Positions 25,930-37,639 of a stretch of DNA of 64,000 nucleotides are shown one piece after another. A program made the translations under genes and the position numbers. This DNA comes from Sodiomyces alkalinus F11 (Eukaryota > Ascomycota > Sordariomycetes > Glomerellales > Plectosphaerellaceae), in contig NW_021167092.1 of assembly GCF_003711515.1 (NCBI RefSeq), forward strand, positions 115,073 through 179,072. Direction: 5' to 3'. The notes under the pieces were generated by a model that was not told the origin of the DNA, searched no databases, and was given only the letters and a program-made list of their open reading frames with translations. Every line of letters begins with the position of its first letter. Within the stretch, counting starts at the first letter, position 1.

Positions 25930-27270
25930 TTCCTTATTATCACTTTCCCTGATTTCCTTTATTTTTAAAGCCTATACTCGCTAGGAGGCTAGTGTATAGT
26001 CTTAGGGCTAAGAGTAAATAAAGCTAAGTCTTTTATCCACCTAGAGTCGCGATATACGCTAGTATAAAGGGCGTAAACCTATAAATAAATCTTCCTAACT
26101 ATTACCCTTATCCGTTTCTTTTTTAAACTTTTACCTATAAACCTATCTAGACTTATTTCCTCGATTAGGAGACTTTTTCCTATATTTATTATCTATTATA
26201 TTTATAAGTAAGCCTAACTACGTAGATATTATAGAGATATACTACTATATATACTCTTTTCCGTAATAAGTATAGGTTTCTTTTATTATAATTTCGAATT
26301 CTTTACTTCTATTCCCGTAATCACTATATAATTTATCGGACCTAAGCTAAATTACACCTAGTTTAATATAAGCTGCCTATTTTACGGAAAGGAGTTATAA
26401 TCGAGAATAACTAGTATAAGGACAGTTATTAAGGGTATAATATAATTAAGACAAATACCGTTAAAGGCTATAAGCCGTAAACCGTAAATCCCTCCTTTAC
26501 TAACCCTAGTACTAGCAACTTATTAAGTTATTACGTTAATCTTAAAGGCCCGATTTTAGAAGTATAAGAGCCCTCCCCTTCCTACTACTTAAAGCCCCTT
26601 TTCCTGATCTCTATTACTAATCGCTCTCTCTATTACTAATATTATACCCTTATTCCCCTGACTATACCTATATATACTACCCTTAAACCTACTATATATA
26701 AGTTCCTCGTCCGGAAAGAAAAGACTAATACTATATCTATTATTAGAAGAGTAAGTTTAAGACACTAAGTTAATAGCGTTAAGAGCCCCGCTAGAAAAAC
26801 CCCTAAAAAAGAAAATTGTAATATCACGACGATAACGGCGATAAGAATAATAAAAACCGGAAAATCCGGGGATTCCCCAATTTCGTTAGCCTAATTAAGC
26901 GACTATTAGCCGCTACCTATAAATGTTATTCTTCTTATAAGGGTTTTATTAGGCCCGTGGAATCTATTTATATAGAGTAGAAAACAGATTATTATAAAGA
27001 GAAGGAAAAGAGAAGAAGATAAACCACGAAGAAGACCTCCTTGTATACCATTTTCCCCTGACTTTACTACCTATTCCCCTAATCGGACCTATCACGAAGT
27101 TCTCGTGAAAAGAGTAAAAGCCCTGGTTATTAGGGAATATCGCTTCTTAGAAAGCCCGTTTATCTATTAGAGTTATATTATTTAGATAATTAACTATCTA
27201 TTTCCCTTCCCTATAAGGCACCTAGTAAACTATATACCTATCCTTACTACCTATTCCCCCAATTATAAAA
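25930..27270. other. Gypsy-1 accessory region, first part: no feature recognised
   Basis: About 1.3 kb between the end of pol and the antisense ORF. It is RIP-mutated like its surroundings. No persistent reading frame or repeat was recognised. It may hold leader or regulatory sequence for the accessory ORFs. Confidence 0.4.
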
Positions 27271-27279
27271 TACCCTATT

Positions 27280-28290
27280 CAGTAAGTAACTTAGTTTCTA
27301 AGTTAGGGTTACTTTTATAGTTACCTTCCTCCGGGCCGTGCTTCTCGGAAACCCGGCGCTAGATATAAGCCCCCTTAAGGAGCGGAATAGTCTAGTAGAT
27401 AACTATTTCCTCCCGGTTAGGCACCTCCTTAGCCTTACGAATAATATTATAATACCCGTCCACGGTTTTCTTATACTAAGCTAGGAGGACTAGGATAAGT
27501 CTAAGTAAGCTATTATAAGCTTTAAGAGTTTTACCGCTATAAGCCTAGCGTATCTAGTAAGTAATTTCGTGGCCTATAACGGTTATATTAATTAGGAAGA
27601 TAGTAGTCCGAGGCGAGTAGATTAGATGCTATTCATTATTATAGAAGGACTAAGGTAATACTAAGTTATCCTTAGAGAGGTGATTATAGTGTTTAAAGCC
27701 GGGGTAATTATTATTAGGCTAGCTAATCTTATACTTAGCCTACTAGAACTCCTTACGAAGGCTATTATCCTGGAACGTGTAAGTAGACTTATAGATTAAA
27801 TAATTAGCGTAGTCGGGGAAGCGTGGATTCTACGGCAGGGAAACGTACTTATAGACTAGGTACGTAATCTTATTATTAAACCGATCTATTATAGCTATCT
27901 AGCGTTCTTCGTAGTACTAGTAGGGCATCTTATTAACTACGCTATATACCTACACGATAAGTGCCCTAGCGGCGTAAGGCCTTATCACGATCTTTATAAT
28001 ATACTCTCTCCAGGGACTTATAAGGTCCTTAGCTATAAAGATATAATAACGGAATAGAGGCCTCTTAAAGAAGTCGTGTATCTCCTTCAATAAAGCCTAT
28101 TCTATATCCCGGTTAGTAATATTTAATAAGGTATTCTAAAACCGGTTCGTAACAGTAAGCCGGGTATCCGAATCGATAACCGAAGATATAAGGTCGAGCT
28201 TAACGTACTAAGCGCCGCCCTTACTAGCTATCTTAAACTAACCGATATAAGTATTAACCTTAGTACCGAAGTTAGTATACCTTAATCAGG
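27280..28290 (-). pseudogene. Gypsy-1 antisense accessory ORF, family unknown
   Basis: On the minus strand one frame can be followed for about 330 codons, from a point near 28,285 to a stop near 27,280. Its interruptions are TAG/TAA where Trp or Gln would be expected. The protein would be mixed alpha/beta-looking, rich in Tyr, Trp, Ile and Lys, with segments such as FKRPLFRYYIFIAKDL (about 28,020-28,070) and a charged C-terminal part with VSEKHGPEEGN (about 27,320-27,355). It lies opposite to gag-pol between pol and the 3' LTR. Large plant elements of the Ogre/Retand type are known to carry antisense ORFs in this place; homology is not claimed. I do not recognise a domain. Confidence 0.5.
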
Positions 28291-28505
28291 GTAACCACGA
28301 GAAATAAGGAAAGGAAACTTATAGTTATATCTATAGGCGTTACCTAAACGTTAGACTTATTAGGAGTGCCCTTTATTAGACGCGTCTTAGGCTAAAACCA
28401 CGGAATAGGCTTAACGGACTTTCACCTGCTAATAGCCTTTTTACGTTTATACGGCTCTGCCTTATTTAATATTCTAATTATATACTTAGAGGCTATAGTA
28501 TATAT

Positions 28506-28620
28506 TTAAGAAGTTAAGAAGTTAGGAAGTTAAGAAGTTAAGAAGTTAAGAAGTTAAGAAGTTAAGAAGTTAAGAAGTTAAGAAGTTAAGAAGTTAAGAA
28601 GTTAAGAAGTTAAGAAGTTA
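28506..28620. repeat. Octamer tandem array in Gypsy-1
   Basis: The 8-bp unit TTAAGAAG repeats head to tail about 14 times (115 bp) with one variant unit (TTAGGAAG). The unit contains no CpA or TpG, so RIP leaves it untouched. It separates the divergent antisense and sense accessory ORFs of Gypsy-1. Confidence 0.95.
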
Positions 28621-29320
28621 TAGTGCTATCTAAGAGATATCTGAAGAAGTAGCGAAGTTACTTAAAAGAAGAAGAATAAGAAGGCGGGGACCCTACGACT
28701 TCTATATTTAAGAGACTAGTAAGTAGAGGTATTAACGGCACGGCTTATAGCTTTTATAAGTTAGAGGAGGCGTTACTAACGAAGTAATCACTATTATTCG
28801 ACCTACCTTTATAGCTATTTATAGCTACCTCCTTTTATTTCCTTTTATTATAGAATCACGACTCCGCCTACTACCTAATAATAAACGAAGAGCCTTATCC
28901 GATATTTACTAGCTAATTATAATAAGCGCTAAAGCCAGTTAGCTAATTATAGTAAATGTTTTTAACGTCGATTTCCTAATTTAGCACCCTTTTTCCGATT
29001 TACGAAGACTATCTTTATTACGACTTAGGAAATAATCTCCTTTAACGACTAAAAGACCGTTTAGGCTATAGTTATAAGCTAAGGACTCCTGCTTAAAGGG
29101 AAAAAGCCTTTAGAAGAGGTCCTCGGAGGATAAATAGAACTCTCCTTAGCCTTAGTCCTAATCTTCCCCTTCGATATATCCTTATAGACTTAGGTTTACC
29201 TATTCTTCCCTATTATATTCCCCCCCCTTTTTCTATTTTTATCCCTCTAAGTTTTCCTAATACCTCTCCCTCCTCTATTTTTCTTTTTTCTTTTATAAGA
29301 CAATATTACTAAAGAGCTTA
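28621..29320. other. Gypsy-1 accessory region, spacer: nothing recognised
   Basis: About 700 bp between the octamer array and the sense accessory ORF. It contains a pyrimidine-rich tract at about 29,215-29,300 (runs of C and T). No ORF or repeat was recognised. Its position between divergent ORFs would suit a bidirectional promoter, but no promoter motif was identified. Confidence 0.35.
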
Positions 29321-29329
29321 ATTAGGATA

Positions 29330-31260
29330 CTATAAGTAACCGTAGACGCTAGAACCCGTAAGTATTAATACTATAGCCGCTAATAACTTAGTGGACTATT
29401 AGGTTACCGCCCCTAAAGGCTTAGACCTAAAGAGGGGCGTCTAACCTAAGAGATACACCGCTATTAAACTAAGTACTAGGCCTTATAAGGAGTATAACCC
29501 TAAAAATAGTAAATAGGTATTCCTAGTAAGGAGTTTACCGTACCGCCTCTTTAAGGCCCTAGATAATAATACCCCTTATACTGGGTTTAGAACTATCTTA
29601 AAAGAAGGCTAATAGATAGTTTAAGGACTATTAGGCTAGAATAAGAATAACGGGCTAGACGTAGAGATCGTAGGACTAGCTATATTATAGTCCCCTTTAA
29701 TAATCTTATATAGCGAGTGGTATCTTAAAGTCCGTTTTATTTTAATATTAGCTTACCGGCTATTTAAAGATATTAAGGCCGATAAGTGGTAAGAGAAGGG
29801 CGTTATAGAAAAGGTAGTAAGTACGGTGGTTAGCCGTAAGTAAGGGGATTTAAGGCTTACGGTATTCCTTAATAAGATTCCGTGCTAGGGAATAGATACT
29901 AAGGGTATGGTAGAGTTTATAACTCTTTCCGATAAGGCACGGTAGCGTGCTAAAACTAGCCGGTTTATCCTTATAATCTGCTATATTAACGGTAATTATT
30001 TTATTAGCCTAATTATCGACTAGGAGACTTAGATTATATATAGGTATAAGAGTATATAGTCTAACTGTAAAGGTGAATAACGCCTCCTTAAAGTCGCCCG
30101 TCTTACGATACTATAGATAATTTCTATTAGAGCTCCTAAGGAAGCCGTTAAGAATATAGCTAAAATGTTTTATATTATCCCTAGCCCTATATAGCTAGAC
30201 GGTTACTTATATAGTCCTTTTATTATAGAATAGATTAAAGCTTTAGTCTAAGAGGGATACCTATTTCCTTAAAGCTCTAGGATTTATAGATTTACTTAAG
30301 GCCGCTATTACGGGACTAATATAAGGGAATATATTTAGTATATTAAAGAAGGCTAGGTAATTTATATTAATAAACTCTTCGGCTTCGGTTACTATATAGA
30401 ACTAGTTATAAAGCCCGCGACGCCGCCTCCTAAGGCCCCTAAAATGACTAGATTCTAGCCTATTAATAAGACTAAGAGGTGGATACCGGTTAACCTGACT
30501 AAGGGTCCTAAGACTTCTAAAACGCCTAAAGTCGAAGAAAAGTCTATTAAACTTATTAGTTCCCCTAATCCCGAGATTATAGACCTTATTAATATATTAG
30601 GCTACAGTTTTTAGGACCCCTTAGTATTATCCGATAATAGTAGTAACGTCGATAACGTAGGTCTTAGTAGTCTTAAGCTCTAGACGCTTAAGGGTAAGAA
30701 AGTAGTAAAGTAAACGCCGTCGACTATTAAGAAAACGCCGCCCCCGAAGATACCGAAGATGCCTAAGACGCCTAAGACGCCTAAGACTCTAAAGGCGCCT
30801 AAGCCCTTTACCGCTTTAAAGAAAAGGAGTTACGATATCTAAGATAAATAGGAAGAGGAGGCGAAGTATTAGGCTAAGGGCACTAAGATATCTTATTACC
30901 TTCTCTACTATAGACTTATAGATATACGACCTCTAGCTAAGCGCGTTAGTTCTATTAAGCTAAGCCTATACACTAAGGAAGAATAGGTTAAGTCCTTTAA
31001 TAACCTATACCGAGCTAGCCTCCGAGATATAGTGGCTAATAGCGTATTATATCTACCGCCGCCTTAAGTAGTACCTTAGGAAGGATAGCTCCGCTATAAC
31101 GCGGGGATTAAATAGGAGGTAGATAAGGCTACCGCTAATTAAGAGATTAGAAAGGCTAATAAGCCTAACTATATAGTCGGAGAAAGGACTTTACGAAAGC
31201 GTAAATGGAGGTATATATAGAGGATTAGATAAGAGACGTCTTAAGGGTACGGTTAGTAAA
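29330..31260 (+). pseudogene. Gypsy-1 sense accessory ORF, family unknown
   Basis: A forward frame persists for about 640 codons after pol, interrupted almost only by TAG/TAA at likely Gln and Trp positions. N-terminal segment: RPYKEYNPKN and VFLVRSLPYRLFKAL (about 29,470-29,570). Middle: LRLTVFLNKIP (about 29,850-29,885) and ISLIID (about 30,004-30,022). C-terminal third: a Pro/Lys-rich linker at about 30,715-30,810 built on a repeated CCTAAGACG unit (Pro-Lys-Thr), then a basic tail. I recognise no envelope, methyltransferase, RNase or other domain. It sits where env lies in retroviruses, but no signal peptide or membrane anchor is evident. Confidence 0.5.
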
Positions 31261-31451
31261 AATAGTAAGGGAACGGTATATAAGGAGGAACTAGAACTAA
31301 GAGGATCCCTAATCAGGTATACGTGGAGGATAGGGTAATTAGAGGAATATGGGTATACGATAGCTCTTTACTTAGTTCATTTACTTATATCTACTTATTT
31401 TTAGGAGTTATCTACGCTATAAGGGCGTAAACGGGATAACTAAGGCCGTAT

Positions 31452-31810
31452 TATAACCGCGTAGATACGGCTTTAGTGTGGTATCGGCAGCCGGTTATAT
31501 AACCCCCCTTTTTAAGGCTATGGGATCCGCCTCCTATATTTATATTAAGGATAGGCTCTAGACATGCCTATCGAGGGACAATTATTCAATTATTATCCTC
31601 TTTTATAATTACTTATTCCACGTTTAAGGTATCTTTCCAGTTTAACTTACGTTACCCTGATCAGAATAGTAACTACCGATCTACTTCTTCGCTAAAGGTT
31701 ATAGCGGTATTAGTTATATTTTGGTTATGCATCGTGGTTGTACTAGACTAACCTCTTTATCTAATCTTTATCTTAACGATCTGGTGCCACTACGTCTTTA
31801 TCCAGTTACA
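31452..31810 (+). repeat. Gypsy-1 3' LTR
   Basis: 359 bp, starts TATAACC and ends CAGTTACA. It keeps several CpA/TpG sites that are lost in the 5' LTR (for example TTAGTGTGG against the 5' copy TATAGTATAG), so it is the less mutated copy. It is followed directly by the resumed LINE-1 3' UTR. Confidence 0.85.
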
Positions 31811-32299
31811 CTAATTCTAGGAGGCCTTTTCCCTACCTACCGCCGGATATAGCAGGAACCTACCTAGGGGAGGCAGGAGGCGCCTACGTCCTTACTCTCT
31901 TGATTAACCGAATAGAAGGAATAAAAGGCACGATCCTTAAGGGACGTAGGGAGACCGAGGCTAAAAAGCTGTAGCCGCCGTATAGCGGAAGCGCGGTAAC
32001 GCCCCCCCGGCCCCCCGCTCTACCGATAAAGATTAGCTTAGGCTAACTTACCTAACTACTAGCCTACCACACTTCCCGTTAGCTATTAACCTAGAGGTAA
32101 GATCCAGATACATAATAGGGAAGAACCGAGGCTATATCGGCCCTATAGCGGCACCTCTTTATCCAAGGAAGTGTATAGAGGCTTTCCCCGTGTTTTACCC
32201 GGGTTTTCCCCTTTAGAGCCACCCGAGAAGGACCGTATAGCCTAGGAAGGCTCCTATAGATTAGTCAGAATAGCGGAGTAAGATCGATAATAATAATAA
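31811..32299 (+). mobile_element. LINE-1, 3' end with TAA-repeat tail
   Basis: The last ~490 bp of the LINE 3' UTR, ending in an AAT/TAA microsatellite at about 32,288-32,303. The same unit recurs at 44,280-45,147 (LINE-0) and, inverted, at 14,324-14,830 (LINE-3), which shows it is the 3' end of the LINE and not a separate element. The tail abuts the second copy of the 13-bp duplication at 32,300-32,312. Confidence 0.85.
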
Positions 32300-32978
32300 T
32301 AATACCTTTAACGATTTATACCGACTACTATAATAAATTGCTAAGAAGACCCGCGAAGCGTATAAGTACCGAGCCAGGGACTTCGATATTACCTGCTAGA
32401 CCAAAGCGGTATACCTATAGTAGCCGTAGCTTTTCCCCCCGATTATTATCGCCTAAGACTAGGACTAACCCCTTGTTAAAGGTAGAGGAGAGCCCCTAAA
32501 AAGGACTAGAGAAAACGAGGGCTCCCCGATACCGGGCCTAATAAGCGCCTATATAGTTCCCCGCGGGACTAGTAAGGTACCGTAGTAAGAACCCTAGAGC
32601 CAAACCCCGGTTATACTAGGTACGCTATCTTAACCCCCACCCTTCTAATTAATAAGAATCCATATCCTTTTATACAACATAGGGAGGAGTTAGGCGTAGC
32701 GGGAGCTCCTGTTCGGTACCACGCAGGGTATAATATAATAGTAATACAGGAACCCGGCCTTAACCCCTTTACGAAGAGCCCTGACCACCCGTTCTAAGTG
32801 GTATACCGGCTAATCTAAGGAGGACGCCGCGCCCTCCTATATATATATAAGAGATACCCGTAATATATATAAATATAGCGGGCCTACTATAATACCTACG
32901 CGGTTATATTTAGAACTAAAGATAACGCCCTTATAATCTAGTTAATCTATTTAAATAACTATTAGTTAGCTAAGACCC
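32300..32978 (+). mobile_element. LINE-0, middle part (start of ORF2)
   Basis: LINE-0 resumes after LINE-1, matching LINE-1 at about 5,123-5,810 (start of the ORF2 endonuclease region). It ends at GACCC (32,974-32,978), the left duplication of Gypsy-2, and continues at 40,110. Confidence 0.85.
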
Positions 32979-33460
32979 TGTTACGACCTGGGTTCCTGGA
33001 CACTAAGTCTGGGATCCCTAGTTAGGGTTATCGTGAGTTTGTGTTCGCGAGGTAAGAGGAGGTTATAAGCTAAGCGTAAGTCTCTCGTAACTTCTCGTAG
33101 GCGGTCGTAAGGTAAGTCTGCCTCTTCACTGTGATACTTAAGGAGGTTTCCAATAAAGACTTAGATTAAACACTGTCTTATTCTCTAGTAGAAGCAAGAC
33201 CTAGGACACTCTAGTATATATATCTAGCTGTTCATATTCCCTTGGGTGAACTCTCCTCCTCTGTTCACGACGGCTTGAGTGAACTTAAGGCTAAGTTTAC
33301 TTCTATCTAGGTAAACATCCTGCTTTATTCACGGCTACCTTAGTGAATAACCCTTATGCTATCACGTGACCTATATATATAGTACACACATACCTTCTAA
33401 TAACATTATCCCTTTATCATGCAGTTAGCCTCCTTAATAACCCATTCTTTAGCCGTAATA
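32979..33460 (-). repeat. Gypsy-2 3' LTR (left on the + strand)
   Basis: 482 bp, + strand start TGTTACGACC and end CCGTAATA (CGTAACA before RIP). It pairs with 39,628-40,109, with mainly C/T and G/A differences. Confidence 0.92.
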
Positions 33461-33476
33461 TCATCTCCCTCCTTTA
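33461..33476 (-). other. Gypsy-2 polypurine tract
   Basis: On the minus strand AAAGGAGGGAGATGA lies directly upstream of the 3' LTR, the position and composition of a plus-strand DNA primer. This fixes the element as minus-strand. Confidence 0.75.
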
Positions 33477-34239
33477 TAACGTTATCCTAACGTTTTCCTT
33501 TCCTTCTTGTTATCTTAGTAAGTCCTCCTAGTTTTCTTTTTTCCTCTATATTTCCTGCTTCTAATCACTATAACGCGAGTAGCAAAAACTCCTGTAGCGA
33601 AGTCGCGTTCGACTAAAAGTCGTTCCCTGGTTTCGGCGCTTATCTCCGAGCAGGGTTATAAGGTCGTCCTTTACACTCGTTACTTCGATAAGTCCTTTAG
33701 TTATTTCGTTCTTAACGATATTAGTCGTTATTCCACTTATTACCTCGCCGGTTATTCTTACGATTTTCCCCGAGTTCCTATATTACCGAGTAAGTCGTTT
33801 CGTAATCTCTTTTCCTTCCTTTACTTATAGTTCTTTCCCTTCTCCTAGTTAGCCGTATCTACGAGGAGCTTCGCCGTCTTAAGCGAGAAGAGGAGCGGGC
33901 AGAAGAGGCCTTACTTATTCGCCGTCGTTAACTCGAAAAAGAGGTAGATAAGACCCTCGCTCGGCTCCTACGTCTAAGAAAGATACGCCGTATTCTACGT
34001 AAACGGGGTGTCGAAATAGTGCGGAAGGATTTAGTAAATCTCGAGGAACTAAAGGAATCCGAATATCGTGAAAAAGCTCGCCTTAAGGGGCTCCGGCGGG
34101 TGGAGTCCGAAGTTATAGTAGCGATTTAATCTGCTAACGTTACTGATAAGATTAATTAGGATATAGTATTAGATAATATAGCTCCCTCCGGTATTAGTGC
34201 AGAAGTTATTAGCAGTTCGTTAAGTTCTTGATTAGTTCC

Positions 34240-34390
34240 TATATATTTTCTTCGTGTCTATAGTTTTTCCACTTAATAAAATATTCTATACCGTCTAGCG
34301 TCTCTCGGTGGTCGAGGATTCATTCGATTTCGTATTCTTCGGTATTCTTAATTTCGATAAGGTCCTTCGTTTACGACCCTTATAGTGCTG
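34240..34390 (-). pseudogene. Gypsy-2 chromodomain at the C-terminus of integrase
   Basis: The minus-strand frame reads EYEIE-stop-ILDHRET followed by GIEYFIKWKNYRHEENI, matching the chromodomain pattern (E-x-I-L-x-R, then YLVKWKGY-x2-E-x-T-W). Chromodomains on integrase steer chromoviruses to heterochromatin by binding methylated histone H3. The domain lies downstream of the integrase core, the usual place. Confidence 0.75.
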
Positions 34391-34399
34391 GTTCTAATA

Positions 34400-37300
34400 A
34401 TAAAACATAAAAGATCGGGTGTATCTTTATACTCTCGGGTAGTAAAAGGTGGTAGTTAGTATCCGAGATCTTCTTTAAAATTTTAAAAGGTCTAATTTTC
34501 TTAAAGTCTAATTTATCACTTAGTCGTTTTATTTTGATATTTCGCCGTACGAGGTAGGCGCTATCCCCCTCTTTAAAGGTTAATCCCTTTAACCTTACTC
34601 TGTCGGCGTATTTTTTTATTCTGGTTCTGACTATCTCTAGGTCTTGTCGTAGCTGGTCGTGGATTTCCTTGATTTCTTCGACTCTTTTAGTTACTCTAGG
34701 TGCCTCTTACGCTTCTCTTGGTTCTCTATAAGCTATAGGTATAAATCCGTAATTCGCGTAGAATAGTGTGATCTTACTAGATTCGCTTAGTGCACTATTA
34801 TATATAAACTATGCTAGCGGTAGTAGTTTAACCTAGTTATCCTGCTTATAGTTAACGTAGTATCTAAGATATTATTCGAGGGTTTAGTTCGTTCTTTCCG
34901 TTTATCCGTCGGTCTATAGGTGAAACGCTATTAATAGTCGGTGGTCTGTCCCTAGCTATACGACCAGAGATTTCCAGAATTTACTAGTGAATAATTTATC
35001 CCGATCTATGACTAGTTGCTTCGGTATTCCGTGGTTTCCTATAATATATCTTAGGAAAGTGTATACGAGTTCTTCGGCAGTGGTCGTAGTGTCGAATAGT
35101 AAGAAGTACGTGTACTTAGTTAATCGGTCTATAATTACCTATATACTATTATACTCTTTTCCTATAGTTAGATCTCTTAACTTAGGTAATCCCGTAATAA
35201 AGTCTATAAAGACTAACTCCTATACCGCTTCTAGAATTAGTAGTGGTTATAGTAGTCCGTAGGGTTTATACCTTAATCCTTTTACTTTATTATATACTTC
35301 GCACTTTGTAATATAGTCCCGGACTTATTCTTTAGTTCCTCGATATCCGTAGTGTTATCGTAGTCGTTAATACGTCTTAGTCACTCCCTAATAACCGTGC
35401 GCTAGTAGATTATACGCTTATCGAATAATATCTTAATTAATTGTTTCGATTAGTGTATGTTCCCGGACCTTATTAATTAATTTCTTATCCTACTATTAGA
35501 GTATAGCGTGTTACTCTTCGTTTACTTATTCTAGTAGCTATTAGCGACTTAGTGCGTCTACTCTTCTATTCTCTAATCTTTTCCGATACTAGATCTCGAA
35601 GTTAAATTCTAATAAGAATTCTGCCTATCTAACTTATCGTTTATTCAGCACTTTGCTTATAGTAAAATAAGTCAGGTTCTTATAATCAGTATAGACCTTG
35701 ATAGGGTACTCTATCCCGGATAGGTACGGTCTCTATTCCTTAAATGCTTTAATAATCGCTATTAACTCTTTATCGCGGATTTAATAGTTAAGTTCTAGTC
35801 CGTGGAGTTTCTTCGAGAAGAAGGCTACCGGATATAGGCGTCCTTCCTTATCTCTTTACCCTAGCTATCCTCCTAAAGCGTAGTCGGAGGCGTTAGTCTC
35901 CACTTCGTATAGTTTTATAGGGTTTAGTATTCGTAGTATTAGTCTGCTAAGGATTCTTTTTCTAATTTCCTGTAAGGCTATTTCGGCCTTATCGGTCTAT
36001 TCGAATTTCTGATCCTTCTTGGTTATTCCTGTTAAGGGCGTTACGATCTTTCCGTAATCCTTTATAGATCGTTAGTAGAAGTTAGCGAAGCCTAAAAACG
36101 CTTAAATATCGCGAATACTCGTAGGCGTAGGCTATTCTATAACGGCTTAGATTTTTGATTCTTCTATATAGATCTCTCCTAGTTTAATAGTAAATCCGAG
36201 GAAGTTAACTTCTTTCTTATAGAACTAACTCTTCTTAGGCTTAATTAGTAGCTTCGCTTCCTAGAGCTTATCCAGAATCTTATAAATATATTCTTTATAT
36301 TCTTTAAGGGTTTTTAAGAAGATAAGGATATCGTTAAGGTATATAACTATAAAGTCGTTTAGGTACTCTTATAGTACGTCGTTAATTATAGATTAGAAGG
36401 TTACTAGCGCGTTAGTTAATCTAAAGGGTATAATAAGATACTCGAAGTATCCTTCTTATATTCGGAACGCTATTTTCCATTCTTCTCCTTCCTTAATTCT
36501 AATAAGGTTATAAGCTCCTTTTAGGTCGAGTACTATAAACTATTACGCTCTCTATAAGTAATCTTATAACTCGCTAATAAGTAGTAAAGGGTAGCGATTT
36601 TTAATAGTAATATTATTAAGCTATTAGTAGTCTATATAAAATCATAGTTTACTATTCTTCTTTAGTATAAATAGGATAGGGTATCCTACTAGTAACGTTA
36701 AAGGTCTAATATATCCTTTCTAGAGATATTCTTGGATATACTCGCGTAAAGCGTCTCTCTCCTTCTAGTTAAGGCTATAGATCTTATAGAACTTAGGGTT
36801 AGTTCCTGGCTTTAACGGGATTTTATAATCGTAATACCTATATTCCGGTAAACCGGTTTCTAACTCTTCCCGGAAGAGTTTCTTGTATTACTAGTATTCC
36901 TCGGGTATATATACTAGTCGTTCGTTATCCTTCCGAGCTATCTTAATAAATACGAGTACGAGTTTTTATTCGTGTTTTACTTATTATTTAGTTTAGTCCC
37001 GGCTAAATACTATCTTTCGCAGTGTTTTTTTCTGTTTTACTCGTTTCTTTCGTTTCTTCGTTTTCTTTTCGTACGTGCCCGTTAAGGGTCTTTCTTCGGG
37101 GTGGTTTAAGGGATCGCTCCTAGCTCTCTCCTTAGTAACTAACTCCTACTAAAGGTAGCTAAGTCTTTAGTCTATACGAGGGTTCTATTCTCGTAGCCAC
37201 GGGATTCCGAGTAGTATATCTTATTTCCCTATATCGGTTATATCGAAGGTTATCGTTCCTTTTTTCCCCTGGATAACGACTTAGAGTGGTACCGTCTCCT

Positions 37301-37620
37301 TATCGACGATACCGTTACTATAAGATATAGCGTATCCCTCTACGTTTCGTATTTCGTACTTATCTTATAGTTACTTTCGTTACTACGGTATTCCTTATTC
37401 GTTAAGGAATCTTAAGGATATATAATTCTCTTATACTCCGCTATCGATTATAACGCGCGTGTGGATATCATGAATCCGGATATCGGTATATAGGTAATCA
37501 CTAATCTCTATAAAGTAAACCTTAAAGGCTTCTCGTATATACTCCTTATACGGAAGTGCTCCTAGTTTTTTATTATCTTATAAGGTCGGTTCCTCTTGAA
37601 TCTTTCTCTTAGCCCTTAGT
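34400..37620 (-). pseudogene. Gypsy-2 pol: protease - RT - RNase H - integrase, RIP-inactivated
   Basis: Minus-strand frame. Protease: VIIDSG near 37,430-37,460. Reverse transcriptase about 36,170-36,880: LDLKGAYNLIRIKEGEEWK near 36,465-36,525, then YLNDILI at about 36,321-36,341 where YLDDILI is expected. RNase H about 35,560-36,000: ETNASDYALGG (DASDYALG family form) and [10 protein letters not shown]. Integrase about 34,600-35,400: FHLxTDGxTERTNxTLEQYL near 34,860-34,925. RT before integrase defines Ty3/Gypsy. Stops replace Trp and Gln codons and the first catalytic Asp of YxDD is Asn, so the enzyme is inactive. Confidence 0.85.
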
Positions 37621-37639
37621 AGTCGGGTCCGTCGTTTAA

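Larger units (their letters stand above)
9989..31810 (+). mobile_element. Gypsy-1: giant Ty3/Gypsy LTR retrotransposon (contains Copia-1)
   Basis: Two matching LTRs (9,989-10,348 and 31,452-31,810) enclose gag with a zinc knuckle, protease, reverse transcriptase, then integrase, which is the Ty3/Gypsy order. Between pol and the 3' LTR lies an unusual 5.5-kb accessory region. Removing Copia-1 leaves about 14.4 kb, large for a fungal Gypsy element. It interrupts the LINE-1 3' UTR: 'atctaa' precedes the left LTR and 'ctaattctagg' follows the right LTR, and the uninterrupted LINE reads 'atctaattcta'. A duplication of CTAA is the best reading; the first LTR base differs between copies, so it could be 4 or 5 bp. 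Confidence 0.85.

Noticed and set aside
28506..28620. Possible telomere-like or CRISPR-like array
   Set aside because: The 8-bp unit is pure head-to-tail with no spacers and is not a telomere motif; it lies inside Gypsy-1.
31815..32299. Independent SINE with a TAA tail
   Set aside because: The ~490-bp unit is always joined to LINE 3' sequence (also at 44,280 and inverted at 14,330), so it is the LINE 3' end.
34987..35262. 91-codon plus-strand ORF
   Set aside because: Antisense to the Gypsy-2 integrase, which is clearly readable on the minus strand.
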